The notes beneath the pieces were generated by a model, which was not told where the DNA came from, searched no databases, and saw nothing but the letters and a program-made list of their open reading frames with translations. 64,000 nt of DNA from Maritalea sp049801075 (GTDB lineage Bacteria; Pseudomonadota; Alphaproteobacteria; Rhizobiales; Devosiaceae), in NCBI RefSeq assembly GCF_049801075.1, contig NZ_JBNAGG010000001.1, forward strand, positions 124,001-188,000, read 5' to 3'. Position numbers and translations under genes: made by a program. Of the stretch, positions 43,719 through 51,871 are shown piece after piece. How positions within the stretch are numbered: the first letter of the stretch is position 1; the number at the start of each line of letters is the position of its first letter.

Positions 43719-46078
43719 GACCGCTGCACGCGAAAATGACGCGCGATCTTTGGCGGATCAAAGGGCAAGCGCTTGCGATTATGCTGGTGATCGGTATCGG
43801 CGTGGCATTGCAGGTGATGATGACGGGGTTTGTCGCCTCGTTGACGCAAACGCGCGACGCCTATTATGAGCGGCACCAATTTGCGCAAGTTTTTGCGCCA
43901 GTGGCGCGCGCGCCTGAACATATTGCTCGTCAGCTGCACGATATACCGGGCGTGGCGGCGGTGCAAACTCGCATTTCGGGGGCTGCGCTGATTGATATTC
44001 CAGCGCGCGATATTCCGGTTTCGGCACGCATATTGTCTTTGCCGACACATGAAATGCGGCATCTAAATGAGATTCGCCTAACAGCCGGACGACGCCCAGA
44101 CAGTGGGAAGGTGGCGGAAATTGTACTTTTGGACAGTTTTGCCACGGCCCACAATATTGTGCCCGGCAACCAGATAGACGTGACGTTAAATGGAGCGCGG
44201 CGGACATTTGATGTGGTGGGCACAGCGCAATCGCCCGAATTTATCTACTACGCCGCACCCGGCGAAATGATTCCTGATGATGCGCGATTTGGCGTGATTT
44301 GGATTGGGCGCCCTGCGTTGGCCGCGGCGCTTGATTTGGAGGGCGCGTTTAACGAGGCGCTGATGACTTTATTGCGCGGGGCGGTGGTTGATGCAGTTCT
44401 CGATGATGTGGATCGGGTGTTGGAACCTTATGGTTCGCCTGGTGCCTATGGCTTGGACGATCATCCATCTGACCGGTTCCTTGCCGAAGAAATTGCCGGG
44501 TTGGAGATATCAGCCAAGAATGTTCCGCCCGTCTTTATGTTGGTGGCGGCGTTTCTGCTTTACATCGTCACCAGCCGCACCATCCAATCTGAACGTGAAG
44601 AAATTGGCCTGATGAAAGCCTTTGGCTATACGGACATGGAAGTCAGCACCCACTATGTTCAGTTGGTGGTGATCATCGCGCTGGCGGGGGCATTGTTTGG
44701 GTGTTTGCTCGGCGTGGTCCTTGGGCGCGTAACCGTGCCTGTTTATACGACATATTATAAATTGCCGTTCTTGTTGTTCAGGCTGGAGCTTGGTTCATTT
44801 GCATCGGGAATTTTGACCAGTGTTGCAGTGGCCACATTGGGCGGCGCGTTCGCGCTGCGCCGCGTTTTTAAGTTAACTCCTGCGGAAGCAATGCGCCCAG
44901 CAGCGCCGCCGGACTTTTCGAAATCAGGGCAATTTGGTGCGCGTCTTATGGCGTTTTTGGATCAGCCATCGCGCATGGTGGTGCGGCGCTTGGTGCGACA
45001 ACCATGGCGCATGATGTGCGCCGTGGCCGGCATTGCTGCGGGCATGGCGCTCAGCCTGTCAATGCTGATCATCTATGAAGGGTTTGATACGGTGCTGGAT
45101 CGAACATTCAACGTGATCGACCGTTCGGATGCGACTGTAAGCTTTGTGCACAATGCGCCAGTGAAAACCATATTTGAACTGGAACGTTTGCAAGGTGTCA
45201 CGTTGGCGGAGCCTGTGCGGAATGTTGCCGTCGTATTGCGGAACGGGCGGCGTAGCCATTCTGGCGCGGTAACGGGCCTTTCCCAAGACGCTCAATTGTT
45301 TCGGGCACTGGATTCCAGTGCAAAGCCCATTCGTTTGCCAAAAAATGGCATTATCCTTTCCACGCCTTTGGCAAACTTGCTGGAAGTTGGCATTGGCGAT
45401 CTGCTGACTGTTGATTTTCGTGAAGGCAACCAAATGTTGGTGACCACGCGGGTTGCTGGCATCGCGGAAAGTTTGATCGGATCGCCTGCCTATATGGATA
45501 TTGACGGGCTTAATCGGCTGATGACCGAGCCGTTGCGCGTGTCCGGCGCCTATATTTCCATCAGTGATGGCGCGGCCGATGATGTGTATGCGGCGCTGAA
45601 GGGGATGCCTTTGGTGGCTGGCGTTAGTTTGCGGCGAGAGGCTGAGCAAGCCTTTCAAGATGTGATGAATCAGGGGGCAGGGTTCTCTCGATTTATCATG
45701 GGATTTATGGCGTTCGCGATCACATTTGGGATCATCTACAATGTGGCGCGTGTCGCACAAGATGAGCGAGCACGAGACTTGGCCAGCTTGCGAGTCATGG
45801 GCTTTTATCGAGGTGAAACAGCTTTTGTTCTGTTGGGCGAGCTGGGTGTCGTGACCCTTGTTGCGTTGCCCATAGGCGTGCTGCTCGGCAGTAGCCTCAC
45901 CACTCTAATTGCCGCTGGATTTTCCACGGACCTTTATCAAATACCCGTTGTTTTTGCCCCGAAGGCTTACGGCACCGCGATTGCGGTGGTTGTGGCGGCG
46001 GCATTTGCATCTGGTTGGTTGGTGTGGCGTGACCTTGGACGGTCCGACATCACGCTGGCCCTGAAGACAAGAGAGTAG
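43712..46078 (+). CDS. ABC transporter permease with two FtsX domains
   Basis: A 788-residue membrane protein. An N-terminal transmembrane helix (about residues 15-40) precedes a large periplasmic MacB-like domain, a first FtsX core with three helices (around 270-400), then a second N-terminal helix (MCAVAGIAAGMALSLSMLI), another periplasmic domain and a second FtsX core near the C-terminus. This duplicated layout is like LolC/E-fused or YbbP-type exporters. Start is GTG: 43712 or 43715, the latter giving the common 4-base GTGA overlap with the ATPase gene. With the adaptor behind it, it forms a three-gene efflux or extraction system; no outer-membrane channel is present. Confidence 0.9.
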   Translation: MVRPLHAKMTRDLWRIKGQALAIMLVIGIGVALQVMMTGFVASLTQTRDAYYERHQFAQVFAPVARAPEHIARQLHDIPGVAAVQTRISGAALIDIPARDIPVSARILSLPTHEMRHLNEIRLTAGRRPDSGKVAEIVLLDSFATAHNIVPGNQIDVTLNGARRTFDVVGTAQSPEFIYYAAPGEMIPDDARFGVIWIGRPALAAALDLEGAFNEALMTLLRGAVVDAVLDDVDRVLEPYGSPGAYGLDDHPSDRFLAEEIAGLEISAKNVPPVFMLVAAFLLYIVTSRTIQSEREEIGLMKAFGYTDMEVSTHYVQLVVIIALAGALFGCLLGVVLGRVTVPVYTTYYKLPFLLFRLELGSFASGILTSVAVATLGGAFALRRVFKLTPAEAMRPAAPPDFSKSGQFGARLMAFLDQPSRMVVRRLVRQPWRMMCAVAGIAAGMALSLSMLIIYEGFDTVLDRTFNVIDRSDATVSFVHNAPVKTIFELERLQGVTLAEPVRNVAVVLRNGRRSHSGAVTGLSQDAQLFRALDSSAKPIRLPKNGIILSTPLANLLEVGIGDLLTVDFREGNQMLVTTRVAGIAESLIGSPAYMDIDGLNRLMTEPLRVSGAYISISDGAADDVYAALKGMPLVAGVSLRREAEQAFQDVMNQGAGFSRFIMGFMAFAITFGIIYNVARVAQDERARDLASLRVMGFYRGETAFVLLGELGVVTLVALPIGVLLGSSLTTLIAAGFSTDLYQIPVVFAPKAYGTAIAVVVAAAFASGWLVWRDLGRSDITLALKTRE

Positions 46079-46083
46079 AAACA

Positions 46084-47322
46084 ATGCCAAAACGTGCAAA
46101 AATTTCGCGAAACCTGTTTATTGCAGCTGCTGCTGTGGCCGTCACGGCGACTATCGTGTTGACCATGATGCCCAAACCGACCGAAGTGGATTTGGGGCAG
46201 GTAACCCGCGGTGATCTTGCCGTAACGATCGATGAGGAGGGGCGCACTTTGGTGAGCGAAACCTATATCGTTTCCACACCGGTCGCGGGGCGGTTGTTGC
46301 GTGTGGAAATGCATACGGGCGATAGCGTGATCAAAAGCGAAACCGTGGTGGCAAAAATGCGACCAATCAATCCGGCAGTGTTGGACAGTCGCACACGCGA
46401 ACAAGCGCTGGCTGCGGTGGATATTGCGGCAGCGGCGGTGCGCGTGGCTGAGGCGAATTTGAATGCGGCGATTGCGAGCGAGGAGCTGGCAGAAGCAGCG
46501 TTTATGCGGACCAGGTCACTTTCGGAACGCGGGGTAGAAAGCGAAGCGGCTTTGGAGCGGGCGGAAGGCAACCTCAGATCCAGCCGGGCAAACCGTGAAA
46601 CTGCAGAAGCCGCGATTGCCATGCGGGAAGCTGAATTGGCGAACGCGCGCGCCAGCCTCAATGGTCGCGATGATATTGTTGGATTGGCGGAAGCGGATGG
46701 TGAGGTCCATGGCGATGAAATTCCGCTCTATTCGCCAATTGATGGGCGCATTTTGCGGGTGTTGCAAGAGAGTGAAACCACACTGCCTGTAGGCGCGCCG
46801 ATCATGGAGATTGGCGATGTATCTTCTGACTTGGAAGTGGTGGCGGAATTGATCTCGTCCGACGCGGTGCAGGTGAGTGAAGGGGATCAGGTTATCTTGC
46901 GCGATTGGGGCGGTGAAGAAGATTTGCGTGGCAAAGTGAAACGTGTGCATCCATTTGGTGAAACCAAATATTCCGCGCTCGGCGTGGAAGAGCAGCGCGT
47001 ACGTGTGGAGATTGATTTGCTTTCGCCAGTTGAAGAGCGTGAGGGCCTAGGGCACGGCTATCGTTTGGAAGTTGCTATAATTGTTTGGCAAGCAGACGAT
47101 ATTTTGCTGGTGCCTGCAAGTGCCCTGTTCCGCGAGAATGGCGATTGGTCTGTGTTTGTTGAAAAGGATGGCGTCGCCCAGCTGACGCAAATCGAAATTG
47201 GCCAGAGCAATGGGGTGTTGACCCAAGTGGTGAGCGGCATGGGAGAGGGCGACAAAGTGGTGCTTTATCCTTCCGCCGCGATTGAACAGGGCAGCAAGAT
47301 TGTGCCGCGCACGGTCGAATAG
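46084..47322 (+). CDS. HlyD/RND-type periplasmic adaptor protein
   Basis: 412 residues: an N-terminal anchor (about 12-30; NLFIAAAAVAVTATIVLTMM), a lipoyl-like split domain (VSTPVAGRLLRVEMHTGDSV ... YSPIDGRILRVLQESETTLPVGAPIMEI), a coiled-coil hairpin between them (about 100-200, Ala/Glu/Arg-rich) and a beta-barrel plus membrane-proximal region. The layout is that of membrane fusion proteins of MacA type. Five bases after the permease stop; same operon. Substrate unknown. Confidence 0.9.
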   Translation: MPKRAKISRNLFIAAAAVAVTATIVLTMMPKPTEVDLGQVTRGDLAVTIDEEGRTLVSETYIVSTPVAGRLLRVEMHTGDSVIKSETVVAKMRPINPAVLDSRTREQALAAVDIAAAAVRVAEANLNAAIASEELAEAAFMRTRSLSERGVESEAALERAEGNLRSSRANRETAEAAIAMREAELANARASLNGRDDIVGLAEADGEVHGDEIPLYSPIDGRILRVLQESETTLPVGAPIMEIGDVSSDLEVVAELISSDAVQVSEGDQVILRDWGGEEDLRGKVKRVHPFGETKYSALGVEEQRVRVEIDLLSPVEEREGLGHGYRLEVAIIVWQADDILLVPASALFRENGDWSVFVEKDGVAQLTQIEIGQSNGVLTQVVSGMGEGDKVVLYPSAAIEQGSKIVPRTVE

Positions 47323-47347
47323 AAATGAGATAATCTTCCTATGAGAT

Positions 47348-47376
47348 AAAAAAAGAGGGCGCCGAAATGGCGCCCT
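47348..47376 (-). terminator. Terminator of glnA
   Basis: On the minus strand: AGGGCGCC / GGCGCCCT stem of 8 perfect pairs, 5-base loop, then CTTTTTTT. Lies 40 bases after the glnA stop and also faces the end of the adaptor gene on the plus strand. Confidence 0.88.
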
Positions 47377-47416
47377 AAGTTTTAGGTATTGCTACCTAGG
47401 GGATAGGAGTGAATTC

Positions 47417-48826
47417 CTATGAGGAATAATACATATCAAACTCAACTGGGTGAGGTGTGTGCTCGAAGCGAATAACCTCTTCCATTTTCAGCTCGATGTA
47501 AGCATCGATTTGGTCATCATCGAATACGCCGCCGGCTTTCAAGAAGTCACGGTCTGCATCCAAAGCTTCCAAAGCTTCGCGCAATGAAGCAGCCACAGTT
47601 GGGATTTCTTTCAACTCTTCAGCTGGCAACTCATACAAATCTTTATCCATTGGATCACCTGGATTGATTTTGTTTTTGATGCCATCAAGGCCAGCCATCA
47701 ACAAGGCAGAGAATGCCAAATATGGGTTGGCCATTGGATCTGGGTAACGCACTTCAACACGCTTCGCTTTAGGTGAAGAACCGAACGGAATACGGCAAGA
47801 CGCAGAGCGGTTACGCGCTGAGTAAGCCAACAATACGGGTGCTTCAAAGCCCGGAACCAAACGCTTGTAAGAGTTGGTTGATGGGTTTGTGAAGGCGTTT
47901 GTTGCTTTAGCGTGCTTGATGATGCCGCCAATGAAGTGCAAGCACTGCTCTGACAAGCCTGCATAACCGTCGCCAGCGAAGTTTGGCTTGCCATCTTTCC
48001 AGATAGACAAGTGGCAGTGCATGCCTGTGCCGTTATCGCCATAAACAGGCTTTGGCATAAAGGTTGCAGTTTTGCCATAGGCTTGAGCAACTTGGTGCAC
48101 GCCATATTTGTAGATTTGAACCTGGTCAGCAATGCGGGTCAATGTATCGAATTTGATGCCCAATTCGTGCTGAGCAGACGCCACTTCGTGGTGGTGCTTC
48201 TCAACAGATACGCCCATCTCTTTCAACACAGTCAGCATTTCAGAACGCATGTCCTGCGCGCTATCCAAAGGCGGCACTGGGAAGTAGCCTTCTTTTTGGC
48301 TGATATGGTGGCCCATATTGCCAGCTTCGTAGCGTGTGTCTGTGTTGGTTGGCAATTCGATGTTATCGAGCTGGAAGCTGGTGTTGTATGGATCAGCTTT
48401 AAAGCGCACATCATCAAAGATGAAGAATTCTGGCTCTGGACCAACAACAACGGTGTCGCCAATGCCAGAAGACTTTACATATGCTTCGGCTTTTTTAGCT
48501 GTTGTACGTGGGTCACGATTGTATGATTCAAATGTTGCCGGCTCAAGAATATCGCAATTGATGGCCATGGTGGATTGACCGAAGAACGGGTCCATGTGCG
48601 CTGTTTCGTTGTCTGGCATCAATACCATGTCGGACTCGTTAATGGCTTTCCAGCCGCCGATGGAGGAGCCGTCAAACATAACGCCATCTTCGAACATGTC
48701 TTCATCGACAGCAGCAACGTCCATGGTTACGTGCTGAAGCTTGCCGCGTGGGTCGGTGAAGCGCAAATCAACAAATTGTACGTCTTCGTCTTTGATTTTT
48801 TTCAAAATGTCGTTAGCAGAAGTCAT
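47417..48826 (-). CDS. glnA: Glutamine synthetase type I
   Basis: ATP-dependent synthesis of glutamine from glutamate and ammonia, the main ammonium assimilation step. 469 residues with the beta-grasp DLRFTDPRGKLQHVTMDV, the metal/substrate loop VGPEPEFFIFDDV, GYFPVPPLDSAQDMRSEM, the HEVASAQHELGI block, NGTGMHCHLSIW, and NRSASCRIPF. The adenylylation site DLYELPAEE is intact at Tyr398, so the enzyme should be controlled by GlnE. It lies 50 bases behind glnB in the usual glnB-glnA operon. Confidence 0.98.
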   Translation of the reverse strand: MTSANDILKKIKDEDVQFVDLRFTDPRGKLQHVTMDVAAVDEDMFEDGVMFDGSSIGGWKAINESDMVLMPDNETAHMDPFFGQSTMAINCDILEPATFESYNRDPRTTAKKAEAYVKSSGIGDTVVVGPEPEFFIFDDVRFKADPYNTSFQLDNIELPTNTDTRYEAGNMGHHISQKEGYFPVPPLDSAQDMRSEMLTVLKEMGVSVEKHHHEVASAQHELGIKFDTLTRIADQVQIYKYGVHQVAQAYGKTATFMPKPVYGDNGTGMHCHLSIWKDGKPNFAGDGYAGLSEQCLHFIGGIIKHAKATNAFTNPSTNSYKRLVPGFEAPVLLAYSARNRSASCRIPFGSSPKAKRVEVRYPDPMANPYLAFSALLMAGLDGIKNKINPGDPMDKDLYELPAEELKEIPTVAASLREALEALDADRDFLKAGGVFDDDQIDAYIELKMEEVIRFEHTPHPVEFDMYYSS

Positions 48827-48876
48827 TTGATCTATCCTATTTCCCTTGACTGGGTTTGTTGTTCGACAGGTTGTAT

Positions 48877-49215
48877 TTAGATGGCGTCGTCGCCGGTTTC
48901 ACCGGTACGAATCCGAATGGCTTGGTCGATGGTGGAAACGAAAATCTTGCCGTCGCCGATGCGCCCGGTTTGGGCGGCATTGCGGATCGCCTCGACGGCT
49001 TCTTCCGCCATATGGTCGGCCACCACGATCTCGATTTTCACTTTTGGCAGAAAATCCACCACATATTCTGCGCCGCGATAAAGCTCGGTATGGCCTTTCT
49101 GGCGGCCAAAACCCTTCACCTCGGTAACTGTAATCCCCTGAAAGCCTGCGTCTTGAAGGGCCTCTTTGACCTCATCAAGCTTAAATGGCTTTACAATAGC
49201 TTCGATTTTTTTCAC
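48877..49215 (-). CDS. glnB: Nitrogen regulatory protein P-II
   Basis: Trimeric signal protein that senses 2-oxoglutarate, ATP/ADP and, through GlnD, glutamine. 112 residues: MKKIEAIVKPFKLDEVKEAL, the T-loop GHTELYRGAEYVVDFLPK with the uridylylated Tyr51, the B-loop TGRIGDGKIFV and the C-terminal RIRTGETGDDAI. It is full length and typical of GlnB. The start codon is GTG at 49213-49215, with GGAG upstream. Preceded by a candidate sigma-54 promoter and followed by glnA. Confidence 0.97.
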   Translation of the reverse strand: MKKIEAIVKPFKLDEVKEALQDAGFQGITVTEVKGFGRQKGHTELYRGAEYVVDFLPKVKIEIVVADHMAEEAVEAIRNAAQTGRIGDGKIFVSTIDQAIRIRTGETGDDAI

Positions 49216-49257
49216 GAGACCGGTTCTCCATAAGGCTTGGTTCGTTTGCCCTTACTA

Positions 49258-49273
49258 TGCATGTGCCGTGCCA
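49258..49273 (-). promoter_or_regulatory. Candidate sigma-54 promoter of glnB-glnA
   Basis: On the minus strand TGGCAC-GGCAC-ATGCA: a perfect -24 box, the correct 5-base spacer and GC in the -12 box, with one mismatch to TTGCA. Predicted transcription start about 30 bases before the glnB GTG. RpoN/NtrC control of glnBA is well established in rhizobia; no convincing NtrC dyad was recognised upstream. Confidence 0.55.
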
Positions 49274-49524
49274 GTTTTGGCATGAGGTCACAAATTGTTA
49301 AGAATCAAAGATTTAGCTGTGATTGTGCAAAAATTGGGCGCTAGGAATTTATATAACTTGCCTATTTTTTAGGCAGTTTGCCGCTTTTTTGTGCAGTTGG
49401 TGATTTGGCGATAAGTTTTTCACAGATAGAGTGTGTCGCCAGCATATCGGGGACAAAAAGGTGCTGTTCAGCAGGAAAAATTGAAGTTTTTCCATAATTA
49501 GAGCAAAAAAATCACGAAAGTGCT

Positions 49525-49552
49525 TTGACTGTTGTTGGCAATTGGGTTAGAC
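49525..49552 (+). promoter_or_regulatory. Candidate promoter of tRNA-Leu
   Basis: TTGACT (49525-49530), a 16-base spacer and TTAGAC (49547-49552), about 35 bases before the tRNA 5' end. Could also drive tig, which begins 50 bases after the tRNA. Confidence 0.5.
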
Positions 49553-49586
49553 CCAGCGCCGACTTCATCGCTGAGGGAAGTTATTG

Positions 49587-49670
49587 GCGGGTGTGGTGAA
49601 ATTGGTAGACACGCTAGATTTAGGTTCTAGTGCCTCAGGCGTGGGGGTTCAAGTCCCTCCACCCGCACCA
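49587..49670 (+). tRNA. tRNA-Leu (anticodon UAG)
   Basis: 84 bases with encoded CCA. Acceptor arm GCGGGTG pairs with CACCCGC; D-arm, a long class II variable arm (TGCCTCAGGCG) and T-arm GGGGGTTCAAGTCCCTC are present. The anticodon stem CTAGA/TCTAG encloses TTTAGGT, giving anticodon UAG, for CUA (and CUN) codons. Confidence 0.95.
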
Positions 49671-49720
49671 TTCTTCCCAGCGAACATTGATCGATCGAAT
49701 TAAAGAACGGGATTTTCCGC

Positions 49721-51097
49721 ATGCAGGTTTCTGAAACCCTCAATGAAGGGCTGAAGCGTAAGCTTGAAATGAGCATTCCGGCTTCTGAGCTCAACGAAAA
49801 GCTCGACGCCAAATTGAACGAACTCAAAGACCAAGTGAACATCAAAGGCTTCCGTCCAGGTAAAGTTCCTTTCGCGCACTTGAAAAAAGTTTATGGCCGT
49901 TCTGTCATGGGTGACGTGATTCAAGAGACAGTGAACAGCGCTGTTCAGTCTTCTTTGACCGAGCGTGACGAAAAAGCTGCCGCGCAGCCAGAAATCAATT
50001 TTGGCGAAGACGAGTCAGTTTTGAACGAAGTTTTCGAAGGCAACAAAGATCTCGATTTCTCAGTTGCATATGAAATTTTGCCAACTGTTGAATTGATGGA
50101 CTTCAAAAAGATCAAAATTGAACGTCCTGTTGTTGAAGCTGACGAAAAAGAAATCGACGAGCAGTTTAACGCTGTTGTTGACCAAAATCGTCCTTTCGAA
50201 GCTAAAGACGGCAAAGCTGCCGATGGCGACCGTGTAACAATGTCTTTCTTGGGCAAAGTTGATGGCGAACCATTCGAAGGCGGCCAGTCTGATTCTACAC
50301 CATTGGTTATTGGCTCTGGTCAATTTATCCCAGGTTTTGAAGAACAGCTTGTTGGCCTGAAAAAAGGCGATAAAAAAGTTGTTGAAGTGAAATTCCCTGA
50401 GGAATATCGCGCTGAGAACTTGGCTGGCAAAGACGCAACGTTTGACGTTGAAGTGTTTGAGGTGGAAACACCTGCCAAGGTTGAAATTGATGATGAGTTC
50501 GCCAAAACACTTGGTTTGGAATCAATCGCGCAATTGCGTGAGATGATTGCTGATCAACTTAAAGGCCAGCTTGACGGTTTGACCCGTCGTCGCGTTAAGC
50601 GCGAAGTGTTGGACGCTTTGGATGATGCGCACAAATTTGACGTGCCTGAGCAATTAGTTGACCTTGAGTTCAAAGGCATTTGGGACCGCGTGATGCACGA
50701 TATCGAGCATCATGGTCGCAGCTTTGAGGATGAGGGCACAACTGAAGAAAAAGCACGCGAAGAATATCGCGGCATTGCTGACCGTCGGGTACGTTTGGGC
50801 CTCGTAATTGCTGAAATCGGCAACAAAAACGAGATCGAAGTGACCGAAGAAGAGCACCAAAAAGCTTTGATCGCGGAAGTTCAGAAATATCCTGGCCAAG
50901 AGCAGCAGGTATACGACTATTTCCGCAACAACCAGCAAGCTTTGGCTGGCCTTCGCGCACCAATCTTTGAAGACAAAGTTGTAGATTACGTGATTGAATT
51001 GGCTGACGTGACTGACAAAACAGTGACGAAAGACGAGTTGATCAAGCTGGTTGAAGAGAGCGAAGAAGAAGATCTCGAGCCTCACAACCACGACTAA
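49721..51097 (+). CDS. tig: Trigger factor
   Basis: Ribosome-bound chaperone and prolyl isomerase for nascent chains. The 458-residue protein has the ribosome-binding N-domain with NIKGFRPGKVPFAHLKKVYG (the GFRxGKxP signature), a central FKBP-type PPIase (ADGDRVTMSFLGKVDGEPFEGG ... PGFEEQLVGLKKGDKKVVEVKFPEEY) and the helical C-terminal arms. The acidic tail EEDLEPHNHD is lineage-specific. Codon use is strongly biased, as expected for a high-expression gene. An intrinsic terminator follows; the tRNA-Leu precedes it. Confidence 0.96.
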   Translation: MQVSETLNEGLKRKLEMSIPASELNEKLDAKLNELKDQVNIKGFRPGKVPFAHLKKVYGRSVMGDVIQETVNSAVQSSLTERDEKAAAQPEINFGEDESVLNEVFEGNKDLDFSVAYEILPTVELMDFKKIKIERPVVEADEKEIDEQFNAVVDQNRPFEAKDGKAADGDRVTMSFLGKVDGEPFEGGQSDSTPLVIGSGQFIPGFEEQLVGLKKGDKKVVEVKFPEEYRAENLAGKDATFDVEVFEVETPAKVEIDDEFAKTLGLESIAQLREMIADQLKGQLDGLTRRRVKREVLDALDDAHKFDVPEQLVDLEFKGIWDRVMHDIEHHGRSFEDEGTTEEKAREEYRGIADRRVRLGLVIAEIGNKNEIEVTEEEHQKALIAEVQKYPGQEQQVYDYFRNNQQALAGLRAPIFEDKVVDYVIELADVTDKTVTKDELIKLVEESEEEDLEPHNHD

Positions 51098-51129
51098 TAT
51101 CTTCCCAAAGATATGGTTTGAATGAATTA

Positions 51130-51160
51130 AGGTCGCCTTCGGGCGACCTTTTTTGTTTTT
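51130..51160 (+). terminator. Terminator of tig
   Basis: AGGTCGCC / GGCGACCT stem (8 perfect pairs) with a TTCG tetraloop, followed by TTTTTTGTTTTT. A classic strong intrinsic terminator. Confidence 0.92.
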
Positions 51161-51187
51161 CCAATTGTTAAAAATGTGCAAAATTCA

Positions 51188-51207
51188 GAATGTCTTATAA
51201 GATATTC
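51188..51207. promoter_or_regulatory. 20-base near-palindrome upstream of the DUF308 gene
   Basis: GAATGTCTTA/TAAGATATTC: 9 of 10 symmetric pairs with no spacer, 30 bases before the DUF308 start. Its AT-rich centre could overlap a -10 box, so a repressor operator is plausible. No known regulator assigned. Confidence 0.35.
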
Positions 51208-51237
51208 TATGTTTGACATCGTTCAGGGGAGGTAATC

Positions 51238-51780
51238 TTGTCAGATCTATCTAAGAATTGGTTGATTTTGTTCATTCTAGGCTGCTTGTCCGTTTTGGCG
51301 GGCATATTGGCTTTGTTTAATCCTTTTGGCGCCACGTTGGCGGCGGAACTATTGGCCGGCTGGTCATTTTTGGTGATTGGTGTTGCCCAAATCATCAACG
51401 CATTTCGTGAAGAAGAATGGGGCGGTCGGCTTTGGACGATCCTATTAGGGGTAGTCGCCTTGCTTGCTGGGATCAGTTTGGTGATGAACCCGCTTGCCGG
51501 AATTATCACGCTGACAGTTGTTTTGGGCGTGATGTTCCTTGTTTCAGGGATTTTCAAACTCATTGTTGGCTTTCGGGTGCACGACAATATGTTGAAATGG
51601 GCCGTGATCATTTCGGGTATCATTTCTATTTTGTTGGGGTTGATGATTCTCAGCAATTTCCCAGGTTCAGCTGTGGTCGCTTTGGGCGTGATGCTTGCGG
51701 TTGAGCTTTTGAGCAATGGTGTAACAGCAATTGCTTTGGCTTGGTCGCGCAAATCAGGCGGCGTTCACGCCTCTGCCTAA
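51238..51780 (+). CDS. HdeD/DUF308 family membrane protein
   Basis: 180 residues with six predicted transmembrane helices arranged as three repeated pairs, the DUF308 layout of E. coli HdeD, an acid-resistance membrane protein. Short signature-like stretches: LGCLSVLAGILALFNPFGATLAAELLAGWSFLVIGVAQIINAF and GVVALLAGISLVMNPLAGI. Function outside E. coli is unknown. The start is TTG at 51238, supported by a strong GGGGAGG ribosome site seven bases upstream; no ATG gives a full first helix. Confidence 0.85.
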   Translation: MSDLSKNWLILFILGCLSVLAGILALFNPFGATLAAELLAGWSFLVIGVAQIINAFREEEWGGRLWTILLGVVALLAGISLVMNPLAGIITLTVVLGVMFLVSGIFKLIVGFRVHDNMLKWAVIISGIISILLGLMILSNFPGSAVVALGVMLAVELLSNGVTAIALAWSRKSGGVHASA

Positions 51781-51790
51781 CTCAATTAAT

Positions 51791-51824
51791 GGTTTCGCGG
51801 CTAAAATGTCGCGAGACCAATTTT
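51791..51824 (+). terminator. Probable terminator of the DUF308 gene
   Basis: GGTTTCGCG / CGCGAGACC stem (9 pairs, one G-U), 10-base loop, then AATTTTGCTGTTTT. The U-tract is interrupted, so strength is moderate. Confidence 0.5.
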
Positions 51825-51871
51825 GCTGTTTTGGATAGAAATCCATCGACTTGCTGTGTCAGACTGAAGAG

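Larger units (their letters stand above)
49216..49586. other. Intergenic region between glnB and tRNA-Leu (371 bases)
   Basis: Contains the glnB promoter on the minus strand (49258-49273) and the tRNA-Leu promoter on the plus strand (49525-49552). The AT-rich stretch between (about 49280-49510) shows no gene, no long dyad and no clear regulatory site that I can support. Confidence 0.6.

Noticed and set aside
45059..45760. 233-codon minus-strand frame opposite the ABC permease
   Set aside because: Shadow of the permease gene with no signal of its own.
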